From NCBI GenBank assembly GCA_020859995.1, contig JAJBVE010000012.1, forward strand, positions 1 through 41,782: DNA of 41,782 nucleotides. Direction: 5' to 3'. Shown here in pieces: positions 29,280 to 37,660 of this stretch. The stretch is from Clostridiales bacterium (GTDB lineage: Bacteria > Bacillota > Clostridia > Lachnospirales > Lachnospiraceae). A model generated the notes under the pieces. It had not been told where the DNA came from. It ran no database searches and was given only the letters and a program-made list of their open reading frames with translations. Numbering within the stretch: position 1 is the first letter of the stretch; every line of letters begins with the position of its first letter. The position numbers were made by a program, and so were the translations under genes.

Positions 29280-30236
29280 GTGCTTTTGCATCAGAAAAGT
29301 GGAGAATATTCAAATGGGGGTAGTAAGACTTCTAGTTTTTTTAAATTGTCCTTTTCAAAAAAGCATACACAATCAAACACATGTATTCAAAAATATAAAA
29401 AAAAGGAGGCAAACAGTTTCCCCGGTTTATGTTGTTATATAAAAGGTGCAAAAGCACTCTTCTTTGTTTCACATAAGGCATCACTTACCGTAGAAGCCGC
29501 GTTGGTTTTGCCGATGTTTTTGTTCTGTATGGTCGCGGCGCTGCGATACTGTCAGGTGATGGAGACGGCGGTCCAGTTCGGAACTGCTCTTTCGGAGACT
29601 GGAAAAACGATTGCGGCGGCCGCTTACGCGACAACCTATACCAGTGAAGCTGGTACGGGGGCAGAGCTTGCGGCAAGCGCGGTTTCCCTGGTCTATGCCC
29701 AGAGCAGCGTGACGGGCAAGACGAGCGATACCTCGCCTGTAAAAAATGTAAACATGGTTCTTTCTTCTCTGATGCAGGAGGATGAAATGATTGATCTGGT
29801 GCTGACTTATCAGGTCAGTTCCCCCTTCGCCATTGTGAATCTTCCCGGAACTTTTTTTATCCAGAGAGCAAGTGTACGTGCGTGGGTTGGACGCTCCGAA
29901 GAAGAGACTAATGAGGAGGAAACAGGAGAAGAGGATGATGAATATGTTTACGTGACGGAGACAGGAACGGTATACCATAGAAGCGCGGACTGCACCTATC
30001 TGAAGCTGTCAACCTTTACGATAGATATCAATACGCTTACGACATTGAGAAATAACAGTGGAGAAATCTATCATGCCTGTGAGTTGTGCGGAGACGAGGC
30101 CGGGGTGATCGTTTATGTCACTACGGAAGGAAACCGATACCACAGCTCACTCTCCTGCAGCTCATTGAAAAGAACTGTTACACAGGTGAAACTGTCAGAA
30201 GTGGGGGATATGCATGCGTGCTCAAAGTGTGGATAG
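29280..30236 (+). CDS. TadE-like minor pilin with duplicated Cys/His tail (318 aa)
   Basis: A GTG start follows GTGAGGTGAAGAAGA. The TadE signature helix lies at about residues 67-92 (ASLTVEAALVLPMFLFCMVA), unusually far from the start, so about 60 residues precede it. The C-terminal 100 residues hold two similar modules: YVTETGTVYHRSADCTYLK ending HACELCG, and YVTTEGNRYHSSLSCSSLK ending HACSKCG. Each has the set His, Cys, His, CxxC, a likely metal-binding unit outside the cell. An acidic stretch (EEETNEEETGEEDDE) joins them to the pilin part. Function of the tail is unknown. Confidence 0.85.
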   Translation: MLLHQKSGEYSNGGSKTSSFFKLSFSKKHTQSNTCIQKYKKKEANSFPGLCCYIKGAKALFFVSHKASLTVEAALVLPMFLFCMVAALRYCQVMETAVQFGTALSETGKTIAAAAYATTYTSEAGTGAELAASAVSLVYAQSSVTGKTSDTSPVKNVNMVLSSLMQEDEMIDLVLTYQVSSPFAIVNLPGTFFIQRASVRAWVGRSEEETNEEETGEEDDEYVYVTETGTVYHRSADCTYLKLSTFTIDINTLTTLRNNSGEIYHACELCGDEAGVIVYVTTEGNRYHSSLSCSSLKRTVTQVKLSEVGDMHACSKCG

Positions 30237-30345
30237 GACTGGTAAGCAGCAGCTGGTGGTTGGCGGTGCCGGCCCCTGACCAGGCAGGGAAGTGTAGCGG
30301 CAGGCGGATAATTGTATTGGAACGCTATAAGGAAGGCGGTGTGTT

Positions 30346-30771
30346 ATGGCTCAATCAATCCTGACAGGGGCGGTATTGCTGATTTGCGCATACACGGACA
30401 TTCGGAAACGTGAAATTTATAAAAACGTGATCGGGGTGCATCTGGCTGCTGCGCTGCTTCTGCATCTGATAACAGAGAAAGGCGCGTTTCTGGCTGCTGC
30501 TGCCGGTGCTTTGCCGGGAGTACTTTGTCTGGCGGTCTCTTTTCTGACAGGGCAGGAAATAGGCTATGGGGATGCGTTTCTCATAATGTCGTGCGGATTT
30601 TCCCTGGGGCTGTACAAAGGGATGATTATTTTATATGCGGCGTTTCTGTGCGTGGGATTATGGGCGCTGGGAATGGTATTGTCCGGAAAGGGAAAAAGGA
30701 AGACTGAAATCCCTTTTGCTCCTTTTATGCTGGCCGGAGCGATTCTTCAGGGACTGAGGGAGATGGTATGA
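30346..30771 (+). CDS. Second prepilin peptidase, A24 family (141 aa)
   Basis: Both catalytic aspartates are present: YTDIRKREIYKNV (Asp about 18) and GYGDAFLI (the GxGD motif, about 73-76). Four or five membrane segments are seen. It is shorter than the first peptidase at 21948. The start follows AAGGAAGGCGGTGTT. Its stop overlaps the next ATG by four bases. Two peptidases in one Tad locus may divide work between the Flp pilin and the TadE-like proteins, but that is inference. Confidence 0.9.
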   Translation: MAQSILTGAVLLICAYTDIRKREIYKNVIGVHLAAALLLHLITEKGAFLAAAAGALPGVLCLAVSFLTGQEIGYGDAFLIMSCGFSLGLYKGMIILYAAFLCVGLWALGMVLSGKGKRKTEIPFAPFMLAGAILQGLREMV

Positions 30772-31229
30772 GTAAAAAGGAGAAAGAGAAGAAATGGAAG
30801 GGCAGCTATACTGTGGAAGCAGCGTTGGTTGTATCTATTACGTTTTTGGTACTGGCATCTCTTGTGATCGGGACATTTTATCTGCATGACCGCGCTGTGT
30901 TTCAGTGTATGGTATGTGAAATTGCTTCTGCAGGCAGTTCATATGCGACGGAAAATGAACGGGAAAATGCAGTTTCTTCGCTTAAAATGCAGGTAAGCGC
31001 ATCCAGATTTTTGGGAAGCAAAAATCTTTCCGGCAGTGCATCGGCCGGAGAAAAGGAGATCGCGGCAAGCTGGACGGCAAGCTTTCCGGTGTTTGGGTTC
31101 GCCATGCAATATCTGGCAGGTAATGAACTATCAATTGAAACGTCCTGGACAAGTAAAATTATAGAGCCTGTAGACACGATACGGCTGATCAGGGGTGCCG
31201 GGGAACTGATTACCGAAGGAGATGACTGA
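30768..31229 (+). CDS. TadE-like minor pilin (153 aa)
   Basis: After a basic N-terminus (MSKKEKEKKWK), the TadE signature GSYTVEAALVVSITFLVLAS gives one membrane helix, and the remaining about 110 residues face outward. The Glu after Val in TVEA is the prepilin-type glutamate. It overlaps the peptidase gene by four bases and the FHA gene by eight, so all three are coupled. Confidence 0.88.
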   Translation: MSKKEKEKKWKGSYTVEAALVVSITFLVLASLVIGTFYLHDRAVFQCMVCEIASAGSSYATENERENAVSSLKMQVSASRFLGSKNLSGSASAGEKEIAASWTASFPVFGFAMQYLAGNELSIETSWTSKIIEPVDTIRLIRGAGELITEGDD

Positions 31230-32814
31230 GGTGAGAGCGGAATATAGAAGAGATCTTCAAAATAATTATCTGATATTGGAAGTGCCGGAAACGAATGTGG
31301 AAGACGGATATGGACTGCGGATGGCTGAGCAAAATCAGGTGAAGGGGCTATTGCCGATGCATGAGTCGAGACGGGATGGAAAATTGTTTTTGCATTACGA
31401 GATTACGTCCAGACAGACCCTTGAAAGCGTATATGAAAAAAAGGTTATGGGCTATCAGGATATCCTTGCGGTTTTGTCAGGAATAAAGGATACTCTGGAG
31501 AATATGCGCAAGTATCTATTATCGCCGCAGAAGCTTTTGTTTGCTCCGGAGCTGATTTACGTCCTGCCGGAAAAAAAGGGATTGCAGTTATGCTATTATG
31601 CGAAGGAAGATGAATATCCGATTACGATGCTGGCTGAATTTATCCTGAAGCGACTTGACCACAGAGACCGGCAGGCGGTTACGCTTGGATATGGCTTTTT
31701 TCAGCAGGCAAATAGTGCAAATTTTAGCCTCACGGAAGCGCTGAAGGAAATTTTTGTGGGGATTCGGGTGCCGGGAGAACAGATAAATACTGATTTAGCC
31801 GGCAGCAGGCGTTGGACCTCAGCCGTAACGGGAGATGGAGCGACTCAGAAAAGTGAACTCTCCCGGAGTGGTGCTTCGATGCAGAATAATACTCTGACCT
31901 GGGAAAATGGCCCGGCTGGCGGCAGAACCTTTCCGTCAGGCGGCGGCCTGGCCCGGGGAAGGCGTTTAGACGGGGGAAAGGAATCATTCAGGGGCAGTGA
32001 AACGCTTCAGGGAAGCAGACCGGAAAATGCTGATGGATGGAATGTCTGCCAGAAAAACAGCACCCATCAGGATGAAGAGGCAGAGTATCTTTATGATACC
32101 AGAGAAGCAGACGAGGATGAAATTTTTGTGACGCACCGGGAGCGAAAGAAGCAGAATAACAGGCCGGATCTGGCAGAACGTGTGTTTAGCAGGATCCATC
32201 CCGCAGTGTTGTTGTCGTTTCTGGCGCTTATGATCGGGCTGGAGCTGTTATTTGCTTTTGAAATACTTGGCCTGACAGAAACAGGTGGATGTTTCTTTTT
32301 GATATTGTCCGCTGAGATGCTGGTGAATCATAGAGTGTTAAAGAAAGAGCAGGACGGCAGGGGAGTACCAGAATGGGAGGATGAGGAAAATGAGAACTAT
32401 GAAAGCATTATGCAGGAGGTCTATCGGAAGGAACTGCGCCCGGAGCCGGAGGCGGTCGAGGAGACGAGATGTTTGATTTTAGATGATACGAAAGAAGAAT
32501 TTCGTCTGACGCGTGTATGCACAGGAAGTGCGGCAGAGGAACAACAGGATCTGCAGGACATTCATCCGGGGGCTGATCCGATCTATATAGGAAAGATAAA
32601 GGGAGAGGCAGACATCATTCTGCATGCCCCGACGGTGAGCAGAATGCATGCGCGGATCCAGATCAGAGAAGGGATCTGTTATTTGAAAGATATGAATAGT
32701 AAAAACGGTACTTTTGTCAATGGGGAGCGGTTGATACCACAGGAAGAACGAGAGATAGTGGAAGGAGACAGAGTTTCTTTTGCCAATGTTGAATATCGAG
32801 TGGTGAAAGACTGA
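31222..32814 (+). CDS. DUF6382-FHA domain protein of the Tad locus (530 aa)
   Basis: Residues about 1-175 are the DUF6382 domain seen in Clostridia Tad loci. A long disordered linker (about 180-320) is rich in Ser, Gly and charged residues. Two membrane helices lie at about 330-372. The last 78 residues form an FHA domain with all landmarks: YIGKIKGEADIIL, SRMHARI and NSKNGTFVNG. FHA domains bind phosphothreonine, so the protein probably links a Ser/Thr kinase to the pilus machine. No kinase gene is in the window. It is the last gene of the operon. Confidence 0.9.
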   Translation: MTEVRAEYRRDLQNNYLILEVPETNVEDGYGLRMAEQNQVKGLLPMHESRRDGKLFLHYEITSRQTLESVYEKKVMGYQDILAVLSGIKDTLENMRKYLLSPQKLLFAPELIYVLPEKKGLQLCYYAKEDEYPITMLAEFILKRLDHRDRQAVTLGYGFFQQANSANFSLTEALKEIFVGIRVPGEQINTDLAGSRRWTSAVTGDGATQKSELSRSGASMQNNTLTWENGPAGGRTFPSGGGLARGRRLDGGKESFRGSETLQGSRPENADGWNVCQKNSTHQDEEAEYLYDTREADEDEIFVTHRERKKQNNRPDLAERVFSRIHPAVLLSFLALMIGLELLFAFEILGLTETGGCFFLILSAEMLVNHRVLKKEQDGRGVPEWEDEENENYESIMQEVYRKELRPEPEAVEETRCLILDDTKEEFRLTRVCTGSAAEEQQDLQDIHPGADPIYIGKIKGEADIILHAPTVSRMHARIQIREGICYLKDMNSKNGTFVNGERLIPQEEREIVEGDRVSFANVEYRVVKD

Positions 32815-32816
32815 AA

Positions 32817-32845
32817 CAGGGGAATGCGCATGACATTTCCCCCTG
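32817..32845. terminator. Bidirectional hairpin between convergent genes
   Basis: CAGGGGAATG (32817-32826) pairs with CATTTCCCCCTG (32834-32845), with one bulge. It separates the pilus operon from the convergent acetyltransferase gene. Confidence 0.6.
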
Positions 32846-32853
32846 GCATCTGG

Positions 32854-33699
32854 TTATCGGGAAGAACTTTGCTCCGGCGGATTTGCGTGTACGCGAAACC
32901 AATAGGTGTAGAGGTCGCTAAAACCAAGGGATGAATAAAGATTTTTCGCGCAGATATTTCCCTGCACGACCTGTAAGTACGCAGTTTTCACACCTTTTTT
33001 CTGCGCTTCTGACAGGATGGTGCTGCATATTGCGCGGGCGAAGCCCTTACGGCGGCAGCTGGCGTCAACATAGATGGCGTATAGCCCCACATGCCCGCGA
33101 TCGAGAATGCCAAGCCCAGACGCAACCATGCGCCCATCGATTTCAATACTGGCTACGATGGTCTCCTTTGGAATCGCTTTAAACATAGAAGGAACGATGC
33201 GGCGAAGCGTTGGATTGGTTGTGCCGTTCAGCCGAAAAAGCGAAGTAATCCATTCATCTGTGATCCGATCCTGAAGCAGTACGACCGTGCTGCCGGGATA
33301 CACGACAAAAGATGGGAGACCGGAATTCCTTCCAAAGTATTCGTATTCAGCGGAAATAGCTGGCCAGGGACGAAAATTCTCGAAGTCCATGGTCATTACC
33401 TCCGTCGTATGCTGGATTTCATAGCCTTTTTCGGCCAGAAGCGAATCAAAGGAAGCATCAGTCAACGGACTGATTTTGAAAATAGAAGGTGTGTGATAGT
33501 TCTGGTATATTTTTTCACAGTATTCTATTTTTTCTTCAATCGGAATCAGAGAAGCGCCAACCTGCGTGACGCTGTTGGTCCGGTGAGTGTAATTGTGTGA
33601 AAAACGAATCAGCCATCCGTCGTAAAGCTCTATTTTGTGAGATGGCCATGCGTTTAATGAAATTTCTTCAATCAGCCTGATATATGCAATGTCTGCCAT
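32854..33699 (-). CDS. GNAT-family N-acetyltransferase (281 aa)
   Basis: The acetyl-CoA-binding motif lies in the C-terminal half: YVDASCRRKGFARAICSTIL. It is followed by KGVKTAYLQVVQGNICAKNL and YSSLGFSDLYTYWFR, the full GNAT signature. The N-terminal half (NAWPSHKIELYDGWLIRFSH) is a degenerate second GNAT-like fold of the kind in two-domain acetyltransferases. The start has AGGAGAAAATC before ATG on the minus strand. Substrate unknown. Confidence 0.92.
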   Translation of the reverse strand: MADIAYIRLIEEISLNAWPSHKIELYDGWLIRFSHNYTHRTNSVTQVGASLIPIEEKIEYCEKIYQNYHTPSIFKISPLTDASFDSLLAEKGYEIQHTTEVMTMDFENFRPWPAISAEYEYFGRNSGLPSFVVYPGSTVVLLQDRITDEWITSLFRLNGTTNPTLRRIVPSMFKAIPKETIVASIEIDGRMVASGLGILDRGHVGLYAIYVDASCRRKGFARAICSTILSEAQKKGVKTAYLQVVQGNICAKNLYSSLGFSDLYTYWFRVHANPPEQSSSR

Positions 33700-33734
33700 G
33701 ATTTTCTCCTGTTGACTGAGGTGAGATCGGTCAG

Positions 33735-33762
33735 ATCCCCCTTATGACACGCTGTGGGGGAT
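33735..33762. other. Hairpin upstream of the acetyltransferase gene
   Basis: ATCCCCC (33735-33741) pairs with GGGGGAT (33756-33762). It abuts the recurring hairpin, copy 2. Confidence 0.5.
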
Positions 33763-33799
33763 TCTGGAGCATTATGAGAAGCGGTTTTCTTCTCATAAT
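33761..33799. repeat. Recurring hairpin, copy 2
   Basis: ATTATGAGAA (33771-33780) pairs with TTCTCATAAT (33790-33799) around the loop GCGGTTTTC, preceded by ATTCTGGAGC. It matches the element at 14884-14921. The one stem difference (C-G there, A-T here) keeps the pairing. Confidence 0.65.
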
Positions 33800-34015
33800 T
33801 TCAGATAAGTGTAGCACACCATCTGGCCGGACGCAATAAAAAATTGCCTGGAAAATACACCGGAAAATAACAGTTTGCTGAAAGGTGTCAGTCAGTGGAA
33901 AGCATCGGCGAACAGCACCGGAACGGGTATTGACGTATGAAAAGAAAACATGGTATTCTGTATCCGCATTACTACTGTTCACAAAGACGGAAAAACAGAA
34001 ATGTGGAGGGATTTC

Positions 34016-34657
34016 ATGCAGGAAGCGGCAGATTTTTTCAGATCAAGACAGCCGGTAAACCTTGCGGTAGTTTTGACAAACATAGTGGTATTTATAATTC
34101 TTGGTATTTTGGGGGATACCACGAGCGGCTATTTTATGGTAATGCATGGGGCGAATTACGCACCTTATGTAGCAGAAGCGGGGGAATATTACAGGCTGCT
34201 TACCTGTATGTTTATGCACTTTGGAATACAGCATTTGTTCAACAATATGCTTGTTCTCGTTTTTCTTGGCGATGAGTTGGAAAAACTGGGGGGAAAGCTG
34301 TGTTATCTGGTTATTTATCTGGTGGGAGGGGTTGCCGGTAATCTTGTGTCTGTGATTTATGACATGTATACAGGTGTTTACAGCGTATCAGCAGGCGCTT
34401 CGGGAGCGATTTTTTCTGTGATCGGAGCTCTTCTTGCCATTGTTCTTTTGAACCGCGGCAGAATACCCAGTTTCACAAAACGCAGGATGTTTTTGATGGC
34501 GTCGCTTTCGGTGCTGCAGGGATTGACGTCTTCTGGTGTAGACAATTGCGCTCATATAGGGGGACTGGTGGCTGGGTTTTTGCTGGCGATGCTTTTTCAC
34601 AGGAAACTGACGTTTGAGACAAAGATCCCGGTAGAAGATTTCCGGGAAAATCGCTGA
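34016..34657 (+). CDS. Rhomboid-family intramembrane serine protease (213 aa)
   Basis: Six membrane segments and the rhomboid catalytic dyad are seen: Ser129 in GASGAIF and His180 in NCAHIGG. The oxyanion set lies in HLFNNMLVL (His73, Asn77). The frame is open from 33950, but TGGAGGG (34004-34010) is correctly spaced before the ATG at 34016. It would cleave membrane-anchored substrates, which are not known here. The gene stands alone. Confidence 0.93.
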   Translation: MQEAADFFRSRQPVNLAVVLTNIVVFIILGILGDTTSGYFMVMHGANYAPYVAEAGEYYRLLTCMFMHFGIQHLFNNMLVLVFLGDELEKLGGKLCYLVIYLVGGVAGNLVSVIYDMYTGVYSVSAGASGAIFSVIGALLAIVLLNRGRIPSFTKRRMFLMASLSVLQGLTSSGVDNCAHIGGLVAGFLLAMLFHRKLTFETKIPVEDFRENR

Positions 34658-34730
34658 TGACAAAAAACTGAAAAATACACAAAAAGACTGAAAAAAGATG
34701 GGAAAAAGACTAAAATAGAAAAATATCATA

Positions 34731-34759
34731 TTGACAATTGAGAATATTCTTTTTATTAT
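34731..34759 (+). promoter_or_regulatory. Promoter of the HIT gene
   Basis: TTGACA (34731-34736), 17 bp, TATTAT (34754-34759) is close to consensus and about 100 bp before the start codon. Confidence 0.8.
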
Positions 34760-34859
34760 AGATATTGTATGTGTGTGTAACTGAAAACACAAGAATCTGT
34801 GTTCACGCAGCACACCCGGAGTCTGTGCTGCAGTAGCCAAAAAGAAAGAAGGGATTGTT

Positions 34860-35264
34860 TTGGAATGCGACTGTGTATTCTGTAAAATTGCAAAAGGAGA
34901 TATTCCGTCGGCCACATTATATGAAGATGAGGATCTGCGTGTGATCCTGGATCTGGGGCCGGCCTCGAAAGGTCACGCGCTTGTTATTCCCAGGACACAT
35001 GCGGCGAACTTGTTTGAACTGCCGGATGAGATTGCGGAAAAGGCAATTGTAGTCGCAAAAAAAATCGCAGTGCGGCTGAAAGAAGGGCTTCACGCTGATG
35101 GACTGAATCTGGTTCAGAACAATGGCGAGGCAGCGGGTCAGACGGTGGATCATTTTCATATTCATCTGATCCCGCGCTATAAAAACGATACGGTAAATAT
35201 AAAATGGCAGCCGGGAACGCTGAGCGAAGCAGATAAGGAGGACATTCTGAAATTATTCCGCTAA
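34860..35264 (+). CDS. HIT-family nucleotide hydrolase (134 aa)
   Basis: The histidine-triad motif HFHIHLIPR (His98, His100, His102) and a zinc pair CVFC (Cys5, Cys8) mark the Hint/HinT branch. It cleaves phosphoramidates of purine nucleotides in the cytoplasm. Length is normal. The start is a TTG, supported by AAGAAGGG seven bases upstream. It has its own strong promoter and runs into the sigma-factor gene 22 bp later. Confidence 0.94.
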   Translation: MECDCVFCKIAKGDIPSATLYEDEDLRVILDLGPASKGHALVIPRTHAANLFELPDEIAEKAIVVAKKIAVRLKEGLHADGLNLVQNNGEAAGQTVDHFHIHLIPRYKNDTVNIKWQPGTLSEADKEDILKLFR

Positions 35265-35286
35265 TAACAGGAGTTAATAATTTGGG

Positions 35287-35826
35287 ATGAACATGAAAGA
35301 GGAAAAAGAAAGGTTTGAAGGGTGTTATCAGAAATTCAGAGGATTGATAATGTACTATGTTGAGGGTAAGACCTCGGATTTTCAACTTGCGGAAGAAATT
35401 GTACAGCAAGTATTTTGCAAGTTTTACGTGCATATGAATGAAGTCGTTCCGGCTGCAGAGAAAAATTGGCTGATGAGCTGCACGCGGAACGCTGTAACCG
35501 ATCATTTTAGAGCCAGGCAGCGCCGGTTAAAATTGTATCCGGATTCAGATGCCTGGACAAAGGGTATGCTGATATGCGATGTTACGGATTCCCTGGAGGG
35601 AAGGATTATCCGGAAGGAATTGGCAGAGCGTATTCTGAAGGATCTGGAGAAGGTGAATGTGGCGTGGTATGAAGTGATTGTCCTGTGTGTTGTGCAGGAA
35701 TTTTCATACAGGGAAGCGGCGGAAGTTCTGCATGTGTCGACTGACGTAGTGCGTTCAAGAATCAGCAGAGCCAGGGCTTATATCCGGGAACATTATCGTG
35801 GTGAATTTCTGGAAGATTTTGTGTAG
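35287..35826 (+). CDS. ECF-like sigma-70 family RNA polymerase sigma factor (179 aa)
   Basis: Region 2 lies at about residues 10-78 (LAEEIVQQVFCKFYVHMNEV is the core-binding helix; NWLMSCTRNAVTDHFRARQR is 2.3-2.4). Region 4 lies at about 118-168 (FSYREAAEVLHVSTDVVRSR is the -35-binding helix-turn-helix). No anti-sigma gene follows, as the next gene is convergent murG. The target promoters are unknown. Possible coupling to the HIT gene is suggested by the 22-bp gap. Confidence 0.92.
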   Translation: MNMKEEKERFEGCYQKFRGLIMYYVEGKTSDFQLAEEIVQQVFCKFYVHMNEVVPAAEKNWLMSCTRNAVTDHFRARQRRLKLYPDSDAWTKGMLICDVTDSLEGRIIRKELAERILKDLEKVNVAWYEVIVLCVVQEFSYREAAEVLHVSTDVVRSRISRARAYIREHYRGEFLEDFV

Positions 35827-35835
35827 ACGTGATAA

Positions 35836-35872
35836 TCACGCGGTCTTCACACTCCCCGTGGAGACCGCGTGA
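35836..35872. terminator. Bidirectional hairpin between sigma factor and murG
   Basis: TCACGCGGTCT (35836-35846) pairs perfectly with AGACCGCGTGA (35862-35872), with a small inner CAC/GTG stem. There is no T run on either side, but convergent position and strength suggest termination. Confidence 0.65.
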
Positions 35873-35883
35873 AAGCGTAGAGG

Positions 35884-36957
35884 TTATGTCGTAGTATGCA
35901 CGACTTCTTCAATTAGAGCAGTTATCTTAGTAATGGCGTCGCTCGCTTCGCTTTGCTCCATAGCGGTAATATACTTCTGACGATTCTGGTACAACTGATT
36001 GATTTTGGAAAGAAGGAGCTCCGGGGTGATTGCATCCTCCATCAGGACCTCGCTGAATCCCTGCTTTTCAAAAGATCGTGCGTTTAAAATCTGATCTCCC
36101 CGGCTGGAAGCTGCCGGGAGCGGAATCAGGAGATTTGGCTTGCGCAGATCCAAAAGTTCGCAGATGGCATTTGCGCCAGCTCTGGAGACAACGATGTCGG
36201 CGAGCGCGAACAGGTCGGGCAGCTCCTCCTGGATGTATTCAAACTGGATATAGCCGGTGGTATGGAGCAGAGTTTCATCCAGATTGCCTTTCCCGCAAAG
36301 ATGGACGACCTGGAAGTTTTTCAGCAGCTCCGGGAGAATCCTGCGGACTGCCTGGTTGACAGCTACGGAACCAAGACTGCCGCCGATGATAAGCAGTACG
36401 GGTTTTTCAGCGGTAAATCCACAGAACTTCATGCCGGACAGACGATTTCCATTATGCAGCTCCTGACGAATCGGGGAACCAGTGACGACTGCTTTTCCTT
36501 CAGGAAGGCTCTGCAGTGTTTCCGGAAAATTGCAGCATACCTTTGTCGCGGCCGACAGAGAAAGCTTGTTCGCGAGGCCTGGAGTCATATCAGATTCGTG
36601 GATGATGACCGGGATATGAAGACTTTTAGCTGCCTGTACGACAGGGACAGCTACAAAGCCGCCTTTTGAAAAAATGATGTCCGGCCTGAGCTTTTTCAAT
36701 ATTGTTTTTGCTTCAAAATAGCCTTTCACCACGCGGAAAGGGTCGGAAAAGTTTTTCAGGTCAAAGTATCGGCGCAGCTTTCCGGAGGAAATGCCGGAAT
36801 AAGGGATACCTTGCTGTTCGATCAGCTTTTTTTCGATGCCATCATAAGAACCTATATAATAGATATCGTATCCGAGCTCTCGCAGACGTGGAACGAGAGC
36901 AATATTGGGTGTAACATGTCCGGCGGTACCGCCGCCGGTGAGAACGATTTTTTTCAT
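35884..36957 (-). CDS. murG: MurG: UDP-GlcNAc--MurNAc-pentapeptide undecaprenol GlcNAc transferase (357 aa)
   Basis: It makes lipid II at the inner face of the membrane. The GT-B fold shows the N-terminal glycine loop [11 protein letters not shown] (8-18), the lipid-binding loop near [23 protein letters not shown], the second glycine loop IIGGSLGS and the UDP-GlcNAc-binding region [12 protein letters not shown] followed by [11 protein letters not shown]. Length is normal. The start has TGGAGGAATCAC before ATG. It stands alone rather than in a division-wall cluster, which is common in some Clostridia as a second or relocated copy. Confidence 0.96.
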   Translation of the reverse strand: MKKIVLTGGGTAGHVTPNIALVPRLRELGYDIYYIGSYDGIEKKLIEQQGIPYSGISSGKLRRYFDLKNFSDPFRVVKGYFEAKTILKKLRPDIIFSKGGFVAVPVVQAAKSLHIPVIIHESDMTPGLANKLSLSAATKVCCNFPETLQSLPEGKAVVTGSPIRQELHNGNRLSGMKFCGFTAEKPVLLIIGGSLGSVAVNQAVRRILPELLKNFQVVHLCGKGNLDETLLHTTGYIQFEYIQEELPDLFALADIVVSRAGANAICELLDLRKPNLLIPLPAASSRGDQILNARSFEKQGFSEVLMEDAITPELLLSKINQLYQNRQKYITAMEQSEASDAITKITALIEEVVHTTT

Positions 36958-37637
36958 GTGATTCCTCCAGATTGAAACAGATTTTGATTACAGTTTACCC
37001 CGGATCGAAAAAAAGTCAAGGAAGGATGAGAGAGAAAGAACTTTTTGATAGAAAAAGGATTGTGTTTTTTCTATATTTTATTTAGATTCTTTATGCAGTC
37101 GGACGGCCAGAGAAAAACGGGGGAAAGGAGGGCCAGCAACAGTTCCGTAAAAACTGTGTAAATTTCGCCTGCAAAAGATAAGGCCTTCTTTAATGGAAAG
37201 GCCAGGATGCTGATTGATAAACACAGATGAGTGAAGAACACATACATACTATAACGCGGGGCCAAAACAGCTTACGCGGTGGTCATGCAGCAAAGCGGCC
37301 TTTTTGCCGGGAAGAGGCCGCCTCCTGCTTGATCACAGAGCCAGGCACGGCCCTGGGAAGTAAGTAATTGCTGCCGGATTGAAAAATGTGCAAGGGATGA
37401 TTAGCTAAGCTATTTGAATAAGAAAAATAGATTGATGAGGTGTTTGGATAAAAGGAAAATTTGCGAGGTGTTTGGATAAGAGGAAAATTTGCGAGGTGTT
37501 TGAATAAGAGGAAAATTGACGAAGTGTTTGGATTAAGAGGAAAATTGACGAGGAATTCGGATAAGAGGGGAAATTGACGAGGCGTTCGGATAAGAAGGGA
37601 GATTAACGGAAACATTCGGACAAGAAGGGGCGATCGG
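36958..37637. other. Long gene-free region with hairpins and tandem repeats
   Basis: No gene is seen over about 680 bp. The stretch holds a hairpin GCGGCC/GGCCGC (37295-37300 with 37316-37321), a smaller AAGGCC-type stem near 37180-37200, and the 28/29-bp tandem repeat array from 37437. A long minus-strand frame (37283-37852) exists only because the repeats lack stops. Confidence 0.6.
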
Positions 37638-37660
37638 ATGAGAAATTCGGATAACCAGAA
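37437..37660 (+). repeat. 28/29-bp tandem repeat array, about eight units
   Basis: Units start at 37437, 37465, 37493, 37521, 37550, 37579, 37608 and 37637 and are 28, 28, 28, 29, 29, 29, 29 bp long. The core is GAGGTGTTTGGATAAGAGG followed by AAAATTGAC. The first two are nearly identical and later ones diverge. The last unit contains the start codon and first codons of the gene at 37638. There are no spacers, so this is not a CRISPR array. Confidence 0.85.

Noticed and set aside
37437-37660. CRISPR array
   Set aside because: Units abut without spacers, drift in sequence and run into a gene; no cas genes are nearby.
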